Notes: generated by a model not told the origin, from the letters alone. A stretch of DNA of 64,000 nt from Chloroflexota bacterium (GCA_023459215.1 JAEWVF010000083.1:53214-117213); one strand, 5' to 3'. Positions 52,300 through 61,938 are shown, numbered from the stretch's first letter. Numbers and translations: made by a program.

Positions 52300-55200
52300 C
52301 CGAACCGAATAGCACTCACTTCGACCCGCTTGGGCGCTACCGCTTGCCAAACTTCCAACAGGCGCGCCCATTCTCGTCCTTCCTGCCCGGCATCGCCGGC
52401 ACGTTGGGCATCCCGCTTTGGGTTTTCTACGTCAACCGCGGCCAGGCCATCGCCGGGTTTGGCGTCGAGAGCAAAGACTATCCCATTCTCGAATTCCAGC
52501 CAGCCAGCAAAGCCTACCGCCAGACCGCTTTACTCGGTTTTCGCACCTTCATCCGCTGGCAGCGCGGCGGGCAAAGCGGATTTTACGAACCTTTCAGCGG
52601 GCAAAACACCCGGCGTGAAATGTTCACCGGCATGAACGAAGTTGAAATCCGCGAAACGAACCCCGAACTCGGCCTCGAAACCAGCGTTTTGTACTTCACC
52701 GTCTCCAACCAGCCCTTCGCCGCCCTGGCGCGGCGCGTCAGTTTCCGCAACCTGGGCGACACCGCGCTCGAACTCGAAGTTCTCGACGGCCTGCCCGCGA
52801 TGATTCCATATGGCACCAACGATGGCGCCCTGAAAAACATGGCCCGCACCGTCGAAGCCTGGATGGAAGTGACCCAGATCGAAACGCGCATTCCGTTTTA
52901 CAAATTGCGCGCCAGTTCGGGGGATAGCGCGGAAGTGTCCGCCATTGAAGCCGGGAACTTCGCCCTGGCCTTTGCGGCGGATGGGGAACGGCTCCCGGCG
53001 CTGGCTGACCCGGTAACAGTCTTCGGCTACGACACGGCTTTTGCCTCGCCTGAGCCTTTCGCCGCCCGTGGGCTGGATTCCGTTTTATCGGCCCATCAAA
53101 TTCTCGAGGGGCGCACCCCCTGCGCCTTCTTCGCCGCCAAATTGACGATAAACCCCGCCCAAACGCAGACCGTCAACAGCCTGTACGGCATGGTCGCCTC
53201 TTTCCCGCTGATCGAAGCCCAGGCCGCCAAACTTACTTCCGACAGCTTTTTCGAAACATCCCTGGCCGAAGCCCGCCAACTGGCCCAAAGCCTGACCGAA
53301 CCGATTGCCACAAAGACCGCCTCCCCGCTCTTCGATGCCTACTGCCGCCAAACCTTCCTCGATAACGTGATGCGCGGCGGCTGGCCGCTCATCCTGGGCG
53401 GGAAACACGTTTATCACGTTTATTCGCGCAAACACGGCGACATGGAACGCGACTACAACTATTTCGTGCTCGCGCCCGAATATTACTCGCAGGGCAACGG
53501 CAATTACCGCGATGTCAACCAAAACCGCCGCGCCGATGTGTTCTTCGAGCCGCGCGTGGCCGATTTCAACATCCGAACCTTTGCCAGCCTGATTCAATCC
53601 GATGGCTACAATCCGCTGGTCGTGCAAGGCACGACCTTCAGCCTGTCTGCCGAGAAGCGGGCCGCCATCCTTGCCGAACACCGCCGGGGACTAAAATCCC
53701 CGGCTACGCCTGCGAAGTCGCCTGAAAGCGACTCTCTCGAAAAAATCCTGTCCGCACCCTTCACCCCTGGCAAACTGCTGACCGCCGCCATCGCCGCCGG
53801 ACTGCCCCAGCCGGTCGAATTTCTCGAAACTGTCCTGGCTCAGTCCGAACAGCACCTGCGCGCCGAGTTTGGCGAAGGCTACTGGGTCGACCACTGGACC
53901 TACAACCTCGACCTGGTCGATTCTTACCTGGCGGTTTACCCCGATAAAAAGGTCGAACTGCTCTTCGACTCTGAACCGCTGCCCTTCTACGAAAGCCCGG
54001 AAGTTATCCTGCCGCGCCGCGAGCGCTATGTGCTTTCCGGCGGCAAGCCGCGCCAGTTGAACGCCCTGCGCAAAGATCCCGAAAAAGTCCGGTTGATGGC
54101 TGCGCGCAGCAGCAACGCAACCTGGGCGCGCACGAATAACGGGCGGGGTGAACGTTTCTGCTTGAGCCTGTTTGGCAAGTTCAGCCTGTTGGCCCTCCTG
54201 AAATTCAGCACCCGCGACCCGTTTGGGATGGGTATCGAGATGGAAGCCGGACGCCCCGGCTGGTACGATGCCCTGAACGGCCTGCCCGGCCTGTTTGGCT
54301 CATCCATGCCGGAAACCTACGAATTGCTGCGCCTGGTGGATTTCCTGCTCGAAAGCCTGGCCGAATCCCCGCGCGAAACCGAACTGCCGCGCGAAGCGGA
54401 AATCCTGCTCGCGGCCATCCGCGCCCACGCGCACAGCGATCCGCTCACAGCCTGGAACACGCTCTCAGATGCGCGCGAGGCCTATCGCGCCGCCACCCGT
54501 CTCGGCTTCGATGGTGAAACCATCCGCCTGAACGCAAACGATTTAACGGAACTCCTGCGCGGGATGAAATCCAGCCTCGAGGCTGGCATCCGCCGCGCCG
54601 CTGCACTCACCGAGGGCATCCCGCCAACCTACCTGGCCTGCGAACCGGTTGAATACGATGTTTTGGATGAAACCGACTCCGCCGGGCGGCCTTTGATTGC
54701 AGTGAAATCCTTCAAACCCGCGCCCCTGCCAGCCTTCCTCGAAGGCCCGGTGCGCCAGATGAAGGTTTTGGCACGTGACGAAGCCGCCAAACTGCACCAA
54801 GCCGTGCGCGCCAGCGAACTTTTTGACCGCAAACTCGGCATGTATCGCGTCAACGCTTCACTTGACGACCAGCCCCACGATATTGGCCGCGCCCGCGCTT
54901 TCTCTCCCGGCTGGCTTGAAAACGGCTCGATCTGGCTGCACATGTCGTACAAATACCTGCTCGAACTGCTGCGCGCCGGTTTATACGAGCAATTTTTCGC
55001 CGAACTGCCGCAAAATCTTGTTCCATTCATGGACCCGGCAGTCTATGGCCGCTCGCCACTCGAAAACTCATCCTTCCTGGCCTCCAGCGCCCACCCGGAC
55101 GAATCCCTGCATGGCGCAGGCTTCGTTGCCCGCCTAAGCGGTTCGACCGCCGAATTCCTGTCGATGTGGCAATGGATGATGAGCGGCCCGAAGCCATTTC

Positions 55201-55484
55201 TTATGAAGGCAGAAGAACTGCAACTGGCCCTGAACCCGGTTTTACCCGGCAGTTGGTTCAACGCAGAGGGCAAGTTATCCTTCCGCCTGCTCGGCAAAAC
55301 GGATGTGACCTACCACAACCCATCCCGCCGCGATACGTTCTGCGGCCTGGCAGCGGAAAAAACCATCCTGCGCCTCGCCAACGGCGAAACGGTCGAGTTT
55401 CCCGGCGGAATCATCCCTGCGCCGTATGCCCAGGCTGTGCGCGCAGGACAGGCCGTTGCGATTGAACTGCATTTTGGCCTGTAG
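52296..55484 (+). CDS. Beta-1,3-glucan phosphorylase, GH161/GH149-like
   Basis: About 1062 residues from ATG 52296 (ATGA overlap with GH26); no signal peptide, so cytoplasmic. The start (RPFSSFLPGIAGTLGIPLWVFYVNRGQAIAGFG) and the DHWTYNLDLVDSYL box with its candidate catalytic Asp are typical of long GH94-related phosphorylases of families GH149 and GH161. They release glucose 1-phosphate from beta-1,3-gluco-oligosaccharides. A dispersed palindromic repeat is read in frame near residues 463-480 (RRGLKSPATPAKSPESDS), probably as a surface loop. The exact GH family number is from memory. Confidence 0.75.
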   Translation: MTEPNSTHFDPLGRYRLPNFQQARPFSSFLPGIAGTLGIPLWVFYVNRGQAIAGFGVESKDYPILEFQPASKAYRQTALLGFRTFIRWQRGGQSGFYEPFSGQNTRREMFTGMNEVEIRETNPELGLETSVLYFTVSNQPFAALARRVSFRNLGDTALELEVLDGLPAMIPYGTNDGALKNMARTVEAWMEVTQIETRIPFYKLRASSGDSAEVSAIEAGNFALAFAADGERLPALADPVTVFGYDTAFASPEPFAARGLDSVLSAHQILEGRTPCAFFAAKLTINPAQTQTVNSLYGMVASFPLIEAQAAKLTSDSFFETSLAEARQLAQSLTEPIATKTASPLFDAYCRQTFLDNVMRGGWPLILGGKHVYHVYSRKHGDMERDYNYFVLAPEYYSQGNGNYRDVNQNRRADVFFEPRVADFNIRTFASLIQSDGYNPLVVQGTTFSLSAEKRAAILAEHRRGLKSPATPAKSPESDSLEKILSAPFTPGKLLTAAIAAGLPQPVEFLETVLAQSEQHLRAEFGEGYWVDHWTYNLDLVDSYLAVYPDKKVELLFDSEPLPFYESPEVILPRRERYVLSGGKPRQLNALRKDPEKVRLMAARSSNATWARTNNGRGERFCLSLFGKFSLLALLKFSTRDPFGMGIEMEAGRPGWYDALNGLPGLFGSSMPETYELLRLVDFLLESLAESPRETELPREAEILLAAIRAHAHSDPLTAWNTLSDAREAYRAATRLGFDGETIRLNANDLTELLRGMKSSLEAGIRRAAALTEGIPPTYLACEPVEYDVLDETDSAGRPLIAVKSFKPAPLPAFLEGPVRQMKVLARDEAAKLHQAVRASELFDRKLGMYRVNASLDDQPHDIGRARAFSPGWLENGSIWLHMSYKYLLELLRAGLYEQFFAELPQNLVPFMDPAVYGRSPLENSSFLASSAHPDESLHGAGFVARLSGSTAEFLSMWQWMMSGPKPFLMKAEELQLALNPVLPGSWFNAEGKLSFRLLGKTDVTYHNPSRRDTFCGLAAEKTILRLANGETVEFPGGIIPAPYAQAVRAGQAVAIELHFGL
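53682..53733. repeat. Dispersed palindromic repeat inside the phosphorylase gene
   Basis: CGCCGGGGACTAAAATCCCCGG forms a short hairpin, followed by CTACGCCTGCGAAGTCGCCTGAAAGCGACT, which forms another (AGTCGC...GCGACT). It resembles the copy at 55521 and is translated in frame without a stop. Confidence 0.8.
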
Positions 55485-55520
55485 GTTATTGCAAGCGCAA
55501 ATTCTGTAGCAAACCACCAT

Positions 55521-55572
55521 CGCCGGGGGATAAAATCCCCCGGCTCCCGTAACAAAAGCCGCCTGAAAACGG
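55521..55572. repeat. Dispersed palindromic repeat between the two phosphorylase genes
   Basis: CGCCGGGGGATAAAATCCCCCGG, then GCCGCCTGAAAACGG: the same layout as the copy at 53682. It lies in the 116-bp gap and could act as a stem in the mRNA between the two phosphorylase genes. Confidence 0.8.
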
Positions 55573-55600
55573 TTTAAATCCCAACCAAAGAGAAACGCCC

Positions 55601-58342
55601 ATGACAAACCCTGGCTGGCAATTCATCGATTCCACCGGCACCTTCCAACTGCCCGACCCCGACCACAGCAATTATCTCTATTTTCCACTGCTCAACGAAG
55701 CCGGGATGATGTCTGCCATCACCCCGAGCGCCCACGGCGACGCCAAAAGCGGCCAGAACAGTTACCTGCTCCAGCCGGTTTCGGTGGACGATCTGCACAA
55801 TACCCGCTCGGCGCGCAATTTCTGGCTGCGGATTAACGAAACCCGGCCCTGGTCGGTGACGGGCAACAGCGCGGAACAAACCATCGTTCGACTGTCCGCT
55901 CACGACAAGCCCGCACCTGCCGCCGCCAAAGAGGCTGCCACCCTGACTGCGGGTTTGCTCTGGCAAACCGTCCAGCGGCTGGATGCCGAAAGTGGGTTGC
56001 AGGCTGAAGTGACGAGCTTCGTCCCGGCCAGCACAACCCATCAGGTTGAGTTGATGCGCGTCCGCCTGAAAAACACCGGCCAAGAAACCCTGCGCCTGAC
56101 CCCAACCGCCGCCATCCCGATTTACGGTCGCTCAGCGGACAATTTGCGCGACCATCGGCACGTTACCTCGCTCTTACACCGTATCACTTGCACGGAAAAC
56201 GGTGTTTTCGTCCGCCCAACGTTGTCGTTCGATGAGCGCGGGCACACCGTCAATACGCTGACGTATGCGGTGCTGGGTATGGGCTTCGACTTAGCCGCCC
56301 AGCCCGTGCCCCCCGTCGGCTTTTTCCCGGTGCTGGAAGATTTCATCGGCGAGGGCGGCGCGCTGGATTGGCCCGAGGCAGTCGTGACCGGTTTGACGGC
56401 GACCCAGGCTGCGGGGAGCACGATCGACGGGTACGAAGCCCTGGGCGGCCTGCGCTTCGCGGATGTGGAACTGGCTCCAGGCCAGGAAACTTCCTATATT
56501 CTCCTGATGGGCATTTTGCAGGACGGCGAAAACGCCGCAGCCTGGCTGGATACCTACGGGACAAACGAGAGATTCGAGCGCGCGCTGGCTGAAACCCAGG
56601 CTTTCTGGGGTTCGAAAGTTGCTGCGCTGAAATTTGAGACCGGCAGCGCCCGTCTGGATGGCTGGCTGACCTGGGTGGCCCTGCAACCGACCCTGCGCCG
56701 AATGATGGGCAATTCCTTCCTGCCCTATCACGATTACGGACGCGGCGGACGCGGCTGGCGCGATCTGTGGCAGGATGTACTCGCCCTACTGATGATGGAG
56801 CGCGGCGACGTGAGCGAGATGCTGCTCGGTTATTTTGGCGGCGTGCGCGCCGACGGTTCGAACGCGACGATTATCGGTTCGCAGCCGGGCGAGTTCCGCG
56901 CCGACCGCAACGGTATCCCGCGCGTTTGGATGGATCACGGCGCCTGGCCGCTGCTGACGACGCGCCTGTACATCGACCAGAGCGGCGACCTGGAATTTTT
57001 GCTGCGCGAACAGGCCTATTTCAAAGACCACCTGAGCCACCGCTGCCAACAGACCGACCCGGCCTGGTCGCCGGAACAGGGGACGCTGCTGCGCGCGGCG
57101 GATGGTTCGCCCCATCGCGGGCCTGTACTGGAGCATTTACTGATTCAGCACCTGACAGCCTTTTACAACGTCGGCGAGCATAACAACATCCTGCTCGAAG
57201 GCGCAGACTGGAACGATGGGCTGGACATGGCGCGCACGCGCGGCGAGAGTGTTGCCTTTAGCGCCCTGTATGCCGGCAACCTGAATACCCTGGCCGATCT
57301 GTGCCTGGCGCTGATAGAAACCGGGATTTCCGATGTTACGCTGGCCAATGAACTTTCAATGTTGCTGACCGAGGTTGATTTTGATTCGATAGAACAAAAA
57401 CGCCAATGCTTGCAGGATTATTTCGAGCAAGTGCGCCATACGGTTTCGGGAGTTAAAAGCCGTTTTTCGCTGGCCGATCTGGCCATTAACCTGCGTCAGA
57501 AGGCGAATTGGCTGGCGTCACACATCCGCAAACAGGAATGGGTTAAGGAAAGCGATGAGTTGGGCTGGTTCAACGGCTATTACGACGACGACGGCCAGCC
57601 GGTCGAACATGCCGGCGGACGCATGACCCTGACCGGACAGGTTTTCACCCTGATGTGCGGGATCGCCAGCGAAGCGCAAGCGCGCCAAATCGCGGCGGCG
57701 GCAGACCGCTACCTGTACGACCCATCCCTGCGCGGCTACAGGCTGAATACCGATTTCGGCCAAGTGCGCTTGAACCTGGGACGCGCCTTCGGTTTTGCCT
57801 ATGGGCACAAGGAAAATGGGGCCATGTTCAGCCATATGGCCGTCATGTACGCCAACGCCCTCTACAAACGCGGATTGGTGGCTGAGGGCTGGCGCGTGTT
57901 GGCTGGCATTTACGAACAGAGTCAGGATTTCCCCCTCAGCCGCATGTATCCCGGCATCCCCGAATATTTCAGCCCGCGCGGGCGCGGCATGTATCCGTAC
58001 CTGACCGGTTCGGCCAGTTGGTACCTGCTGACGATGCTGACCGAAGTCTACGGCGTGCGCGGCGAACTGGGCGATCTGCTGCTTGCACCCAAATTACTGG
58101 CGAGCCAGTTCGGCGCGGATGGGCAAACAGTCGTAGAGACCCTCTTTGCGGGCAAAAAACTGCGCGTAACGTATCAAAACCTTCAGGGTTTGGAGTATGG
58201 GCAGTACAAAATCGGTTCGGTACTGTTCAATGGGCAGGAAATGCCTGTTGAAACGGTGCCGAGCGGCGTAAAAATCAAACGCGCCGCGCTCCAGTCCCTG
58301 CCGGAGCAGGTTGAGATTTTGGTGCAGTTGGTTGCAGGATAA
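55601..58342 (+). CDS. GH94 laminaribiose phosphorylase-like enzyme
   Basis: A 913-residue cytoplasmic protein. The N-terminus (WQFIDSTGTFQLPDPDHSNYLYFPLLNEAGMMS) and SARNFWLRINETRPWSVTGNS are close to laminaribiose-type GH94 enzymes. The catalytic region holds YHDYGRGGRGWRDLWQD and EGADWNDGLDMA, where the Asp of WNDGLD is the general acid; GIPEYFSPRGRGMYPYLTGSASWY is the phosphate-binding region. It splits a beta-glucosyl disaccharide with phosphate to glucose 1-phosphate and glucose. With the upstream longer phosphorylase it would finish imported beta-1,3-glucan oligomers. Laminaribiose specificity is inferred from pattern and context. Confidence 0.8.
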   Translation: MTNPGWQFIDSTGTFQLPDPDHSNYLYFPLLNEAGMMSAITPSAHGDAKSGQNSYLLQPVSVDDLHNTRSARNFWLRINETRPWSVTGNSAEQTIVRLSAHDKPAPAAAKEAATLTAGLLWQTVQRLDAESGLQAEVTSFVPASTTHQVELMRVRLKNTGQETLRLTPTAAIPIYGRSADNLRDHRHVTSLLHRITCTENGVFVRPTLSFDERGHTVNTLTYAVLGMGFDLAAQPVPPVGFFPVLEDFIGEGGALDWPEAVVTGLTATQAAGSTIDGYEALGGLRFADVELAPGQETSYILLMGILQDGENAAAWLDTYGTNERFERALAETQAFWGSKVAALKFETGSARLDGWLTWVALQPTLRRMMGNSFLPYHDYGRGGRGWRDLWQDVLALLMMERGDVSEMLLGYFGGVRADGSNATIIGSQPGEFRADRNGIPRVWMDHGAWPLLTTRLYIDQSGDLEFLLREQAYFKDHLSHRCQQTDPAWSPEQGTLLRAADGSPHRGPVLEHLLIQHLTAFYNVGEHNNILLEGADWNDGLDMARTRGESVAFSALYAGNLNTLADLCLALIETGISDVTLANELSMLLTEVDFDSIEQKRQCLQDYFEQVRHTVSGVKSRFSLADLAINLRQKANWLASHIRKQEWVKESDELGWFNGYYDDDGQPVEHAGGRMTLTGQVFTLMCGIASEAQARQIAAAADRYLYDPSLRGYRLNTDFGQVRLNLGRAFGFAYGHKENGAMFSHMAVMYANALYKRGLVAEGWRVLAGIYEQSQDFPLSRMYPGIPEYFSPRGRGMYPYLTGSASWYLLTMLTEVYGVRGELGDLLLAPKLLASQFGADGQTVVETLFAGKKLRVTYQNLQGLEYGQYKIGSVLFNGQEMPVETVPSGVKIKRAALQSLPEQVEILVQLVAG

Positions 58343-58351
58343 AAAAACATA

Positions 58352-58446
58352 TTTGGACACGGATTGCACGGATTTAACGGATGAACACAGATTTTTCTTT
58401 AAAAAATCCGTACAGTTCCGTGTAATCCGCGAAATCCGTGTCCGAA
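58352..58446. repeat. Imperfect palindrome of the 'CACGGATT' repeat type
   Basis: TTGGACACGGATT near the left end pairs with AAATCCGTGTCCGAA at the right end. Inner copies of CACGGATT and AATCCGTG pair too, giving a ~95-bp imperfect hairpin around TTCTTTAAAAAA. Similar 'ACACGGATTTCGCGGATT' repeats are scattered in many environmental genomes. It may also end transcription of the phosphorylase gene. Confidence 0.7.
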
Positions 58447-58487
58447 AAAGAAGAATTTGAAGCACACTTTCATTGGGAGACGGACTT

Positions 58488-58928
58488 ATGAACGAAAATT
58501 TGCTCGAAATGCACGAATACCTGGGCGAGGGCTACAAACCGCTGATCGATTTCAACTGCTGGCGGGTGGCCGTCCTGCGCTACCTCGACGAGTTGCAGCC
58601 CGACCGGATTTCCTATTTCGAGCGCCACAACGAAACCGACGAAGTTTTCGTTCTTCTGCAAGGCCAGGCAGTCCTGTTCATGGGCGAAGGCAATGAAACA
58701 GTTGAAACCGTCAGCCCGGTGGTGATGCGCAACGGCGTTTTCTACAACGTCAAGCGCGGCGCATGGCATACAGCAGCCCTCAGCCGCGATGCGACCATTT
58801 TGCTGGTCGAAAACCGCGATACCGCCCGTGAAAACAGCAGTTATTTCGACCTGTTGCCCGAACAAAGCGCCTTCCTGGTCGAAACCGTCGCCCGTGAAAT
58901 TCCCGAATGGCAAGCGCTCAGGGGATAA
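58488..58928 (+). CDS. Cupin-fold protein
   Basis: 146 residues from ATG 58488 (GGGAGACGG upstream; an earlier in-frame ATG at 58473 overlaps that site). The segment YFERHNETDEVFVLLQGQAVLFMG (~43-66) and AWHTAALSRDATILLVENRD form the two halves of a small cupin barrel with His, Glu and His available for metal. The reaction is unknown; sugar isomerisation or sensing is possible given the sugar locus upstream. It ends 24 bp before the DNA polymerase IV gene. Confidence 0.65.
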   Translation: MNENLLEMHEYLGEGYKPLIDFNCWRVAVLRYLDELQPDRISYFERHNETDEVFVLLQGQAVLFMGEGNETVETVSPVVMRNGVFYNVKRGAWHTAALSRDATILLVENRDTARENSSYFDLLPEQSAFLVETVAREIPEWQALRG

Positions 58929-58952
58929 AACGAATCGGGATACAATATCCCC

Positions 58953-60116
58953 ATGCGTACCATCCTGCACCTCGACCTGGATGCATTCTTTTGCGCCGTT
59001 GAAGAACTAGACAACCCAACCCTGCGCGGCAAACCGTTTGCCGTAGGCGGCCGTCCCGAAGAACGCGGGGTAGTGGCCTCCTGCTCCTATGCCGCCCGCG
59101 CCCTCGGCGTTCATTCCGCCATGCCCATGAGTCAGGCCGTGCGCTTATGCCCCGGCCTGATTATTGTCTCCCGCAGTCATGGCAAATATGGCGAAAAATC
59201 CCGCCAGGTGATGGAACGCCTGCACAACATCTCCCCGCTCGTCGAGCAAATCTCCATCGACGAAGCCTTTGTCGACATCAGCGACATCCATGAACCCGCC
59301 GAAAAAATCGCCCGGCAGTTGCAGCAAACCATTTGGGATGAACTGCGCCTGCCCTGCTCGATCGGAGTCGCGTCAAACAAGCTGGTTGCCAAAATCGCCA
59401 ACGAAACCGGCAAAAAAGCGGCGCGCGGATCAGACTACCCGCGGGCGCTGACCGTTGTCCCAGGCGGCCACGAAGCCGAATTCCTGGCCCCGCTGCCGGC
59501 GGCCATGCTCTGGGGCGTTGGCCCCAAAACCGAATCGCGGCTGTCCGGCCTGGGCGTCCACACCATCGGCGATATCGCCCAATACCCCGAAAGGGAACTG
59601 GTTGCCCGCTTCGGCCAACCGGGACGCGACCTTTCACACCACGCCCGCGGCCTCGATGAACGCCCGGTCGTTACCGCCCACGAAACAAAATCCATCAGCC
59701 AGGAAACCACCTTTGTCCGCGATGTGCGCGATGACAAAACCCTGGCAGCAACGCTGAAAGAACTATCCGCTGAAGTGGCCCGCAGCCTGCGCCGCGAACA
59801 ACTGGCCGGAAAAACGATCAAACTGAAAATCCGCTGGCCCGATTTCACCACCCTGACGCGCCAGAGCACCCTGTCCACTCCCACCGACCAAGCCAACGAT
59901 ATTTACGAAACCGCCCTGATGCTGCTCAACCAGATTCGTCAGCCCGGACAGCCCGTGCGCCTGATCGGAGTCGGCGTAAGCGGGCTGTCCGAACCCGTCC
60001 GCCAGATGGAACTGTGGGGACAGGGCAGCGAAAAACAGCGCAAACTGCAATCGGTACTCGACGAATTGCAGGAGAAATACGGTAAAAAAGTGGTCGACAA
60101 AGGGACGAAAAAATAA
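58953..60116 (+). CDS. dinB: DNA polymerase IV (Y family)
   Basis: A 387-residue translesion polymerase. Metal-binding motifs are HLDLDAFFCAVEE (residues 5-17) and SIDEAFVDIS (~101-110). The remaining signature parts are present: YAARALGVHSAMPMSQA, SIGVASNKLVAKIANETGK, a helix-hairpin-helix in the thumb (LSGLGVHTIGDIA), and a little-finger domain. No clear beta-clamp motif is seen at the very end (KKVVDKGTKK). It copies damaged DNA. No SOS box is evident upstream. Confidence 0.95.
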   Translation: MRTILHLDLDAFFCAVEELDNPTLRGKPFAVGGRPEERGVVASCSYAARALGVHSAMPMSQAVRLCPGLIIVSRSHGKYGEKSRQVMERLHNISPLVEQISIDEAFVDISDIHEPAEKIARQLQQTIWDELRLPCSIGVASNKLVAKIANETGKKAARGSDYPRALTVVPGGHEAEFLAPLPAAMLWGVGPKTESRLSGLGVHTIGDIAQYPERELVARFGQPGRDLSHHARGLDERPVVTAHETKSISQETTFVRDVRDDKTLAATLKELSAEVARSLRREQLAGKTIKLKIRWPDFTTLTRQSTLSTPTDQANDIYETALMLLNQIRQPGQPVRLIGVGVSGLSEPVRQMELWGQGSEKQRKLQSVLDELQEKYGKKVVDKGTKK

Positions 60117-60230
60117 AGCTTTTCGGTAGTCAGGCCTTCCCACCCGCAAACAATCAGCACAGGAACCCGCACCCCCAACCGCAATCGGCGAGTGGGGCGT
60201 GAACCCTTGCACAAATCCAGTATAAGACTT

Positions 60231-60260
60231 ACAATATATAGGACAAATCATATATATGAT
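60231..60260. promoter_or_regulatory. AT-rich dyad upstream of the PadR gene
   Basis: ACAATATATAGGAC and CATATATATG lie 12-40 bp before the PadR start. PadR regulators bind AT-rich dyads of this kind and often repress themselves. The -10 of the operon is probably within it. Confidence 0.45.
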
Positions 60261-60271
60261 AAATCAAACTT

Positions 60272-60829
60272 ATGTCCCTTGAACATGCCATCCTTGGCTT
60301 TCTGAACTACCACCCTTACAGCGGGTATGATCTCAAGAAAATCTTTGATACTTCCATCCGCCATTTCTGGCCCGCCGACCAGAGCCAGATTTATCGCACA
60401 CTGGCCAAGCTGACCGAGCAGGGTTTTGCAGAGATGGAAAAAATTCCCCAGGACGACCGCCCTGACCGCAAGGTGTATCACATCACCGCAGCCGGACGCG
60501 CCGCGTTGCGCGAATGGCTGTCCGGCCCGCCGCCGATGGGCGAACCGCGCAGCGCCCCGCTCATCCAGGTCTTCTTCAGCGGGCAGTTGTCCGATGCAGA
60601 AATCCTGGTCAAGTTCGAAGGCTATGCAGCCATCATGCGCGCCATTCTTGCCCAGTACGACCAGATCGAAGGCCAGCTTGGCCCCTATCAACAAGAAATC
60701 CCCTCACCGCGTGAGCACTTCTTCTGGCTGCTGACTCTCGAAAACGGGCTGGCAAGCATGCGTGCCAACCTGGCCTGGGCCGAAAGCGTCATCGAGCGGC
60801 TCAAAAGCGGACAGGTTCCACAAGCATAA
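60272..60829 (+). CDS. PadR-family transcriptional regulator
   Basis: A 185-residue regulator. The winged helix MSLEHAILGFLNYHPYSGYDLKKIFD...HFWPADQSQIYRTLAKLTEQGF is typical of PadR, followed by the wing RKVYHITAAGRAALREWL and a Vir-like C-terminal dimerisation domain (~95-180). It leads an operon with three flavin-related genes and probably represses them until a toxic or redox-active compound binds. The next gene follows 15 bp after the stop with a GGAGG site. Confidence 0.9.
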   Translation: MSLEHAILGFLNYHPYSGYDLKKIFDTSIRHFWPADQSQIYRTLAKLTEQGFAEMEKIPQDDRPDRKVYHITAAGRAALREWLSGPPPMGEPRSAPLIQVFFSGQLSDAEILVKFEGYAAIMRAILAQYDQIEGQLGPYQQEIPSPREHFFWLLTLENGLASMRANLAWAESVIERLKSGQVPQA

Positions 60830-60844
60830 CCCATTGGAGGAAAA

Positions 60845-61321
60845 ATGGAATTAACCAGTGAACAAGTTTGGACTGAACTCAAAAAAGAAATTTTTGCCGT
60901 GCTGGGTATGGTCACGCCCAAAGGCGAGGCACGCACAATTGGAATTGTTTACATCGTTCATGACCACAAACTTTACATCTCAACTCGCAAAGATGCCTGG
61001 AAAGCGCGTCACATCCAGCACAACCCGCACGTATCGCTCACCGTGCCGATTGCCAAACGTATCCCGCTGATGCCTTTCATCAAAATCCCGGCGGCAACCA
61101 TCACTTTTTCAGGAACAGCCAAAGTTCTCGACCCGCAAGTTCTAGGGCAGAATATTTTACATGCCCTGCTCCAGGGCAACGAAAAAGATACTCAAAAACT
61201 GGAAGGCCTGGCTGTGCTGGAGATCGACCCCGAGGGAGAATTTGTCACCTACGGCATCGGCATCCCGCTGATGGAAATGCGTTTCCCCGAAAAAGCGCGC
61301 GGACGCGCCCCAGTCAATTAG
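60845..61321 (+). CDS. Pyridoxamine-phosphate-oxidase-like flavin protein
   Basis: A 158-residue split-barrel protein: KEIFAVLGMVTPKGEARTIGIVYIVHDHKLYISTRKDAWKARHIQHNPHVSL is the FMN- or F420-binding barrel core. Such small proteins reduce or oxidise quinones, haem or biliverdin-like molecules. It belongs to the PadR-led operon and precedes two flavodoxin-fold genes, pointing to a shared redox task, perhaps detoxification. Substrate unknown. Confidence 0.8.
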   Translation: MELTSEQVWTELKKEIFAVLGMVTPKGEARTIGIVYIVHDHKLYISTRKDAWKARHIQHNPHVSLTVPIAKRIPLMPFIKIPAATITFSGTAKVLDPQVLGQNILHALLQGNEKDTQKLEGLAVLEIDPEGEFVTYGIGIPLMEMRFPEKARGRAPVN

Positions 61322-61338
61322 TAAGGAATAGTCAAATC

Positions 61339-61938
61339 ATGCAAAAAACCCTCGTCACCTACGCCACCAATGCCGGTTCGAGCGCCAAAATCGCCGAAGC
61401 GGTCGCCGCTGAATTGGGCAAAACCGCCGCAGTCGAGATTCTGCCCATCGACAAAGTCACCAGCCTCGAGCCGTATTCCGCTGTCGTGCTGGGCGCGCCA
61501 ATGATCCTGGGCTGGCATCGCGGGGCGCTGGCCTTCCTCCAGCGCAATCAGTCCGCCCTCAGCCAGAAAAAAGTGGCAATCTTCGTCACCTGTGTCAACC
61601 TGACCAAGACCAACGAAACCAGACTGGAGGGTGTGCCGCTGTTCATCGATGAGAAACTACCCAAAGCGCCGAAAAATCCCGCCCGCCTGAGCATCAAAGA
61701 AAACTATTCAACCCCGAAAAACTACCTGACCCCGATTCTCAAACTGGTTAAACCTGTTTCCATCGGCGTTTTCGGTGGCAGCCTGCAATATTTCAGCATG
61801 AAATGGTGGCAGGTGCCTTTTGTGCTGCTCGTCATCCAGGCCATGCCCGGCGACAAGCGCAACTGGAAAGCCATCGCCGAGTGGACGAGCGGACTATTCC
61901 AAGAAAGTAACCCGGGCTCAGGCAGTCCAAAACCTTAA
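61339..61938 (+). CDS. Flavodoxin-domain protein (HemG-like)
   Basis: A 199-residue protein with an N-terminal flavodoxin fold: TLVTYATNAGSSAKIAEAVA (phosphate loop of FMN binding, residues 4-23), VVLGAPMILGWHRGALAFLQRN, VAIFVTCVNLTKT. It resembles flavodoxin-like protoporphyrinogen oxidases in layout but has an extra C-terminal part (KLVKPVSIGVFGGSLQYFSMKWWQV). It probably shuttles electrons for its operon neighbours. Haem synthesis is possible but no hem gene is nearby. Confidence 0.75.
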   Translation: MQKTLVTYATNAGSSAKIAEAVAAELGKTAAVEILPIDKVTSLEPYSAVVLGAPMILGWHRGALAFLQRNQSALSQKKVAIFVTCVNLTKTNETRLEGVPLFIDEKLPKAPKNPARLSIKENYSTPKNYLTPILKLVKPVSIGVFGGSLQYFSMKWWQVPFVLLVIQAMPGDKRNWKAIAEWTSGLFQESNPGSGSPKP

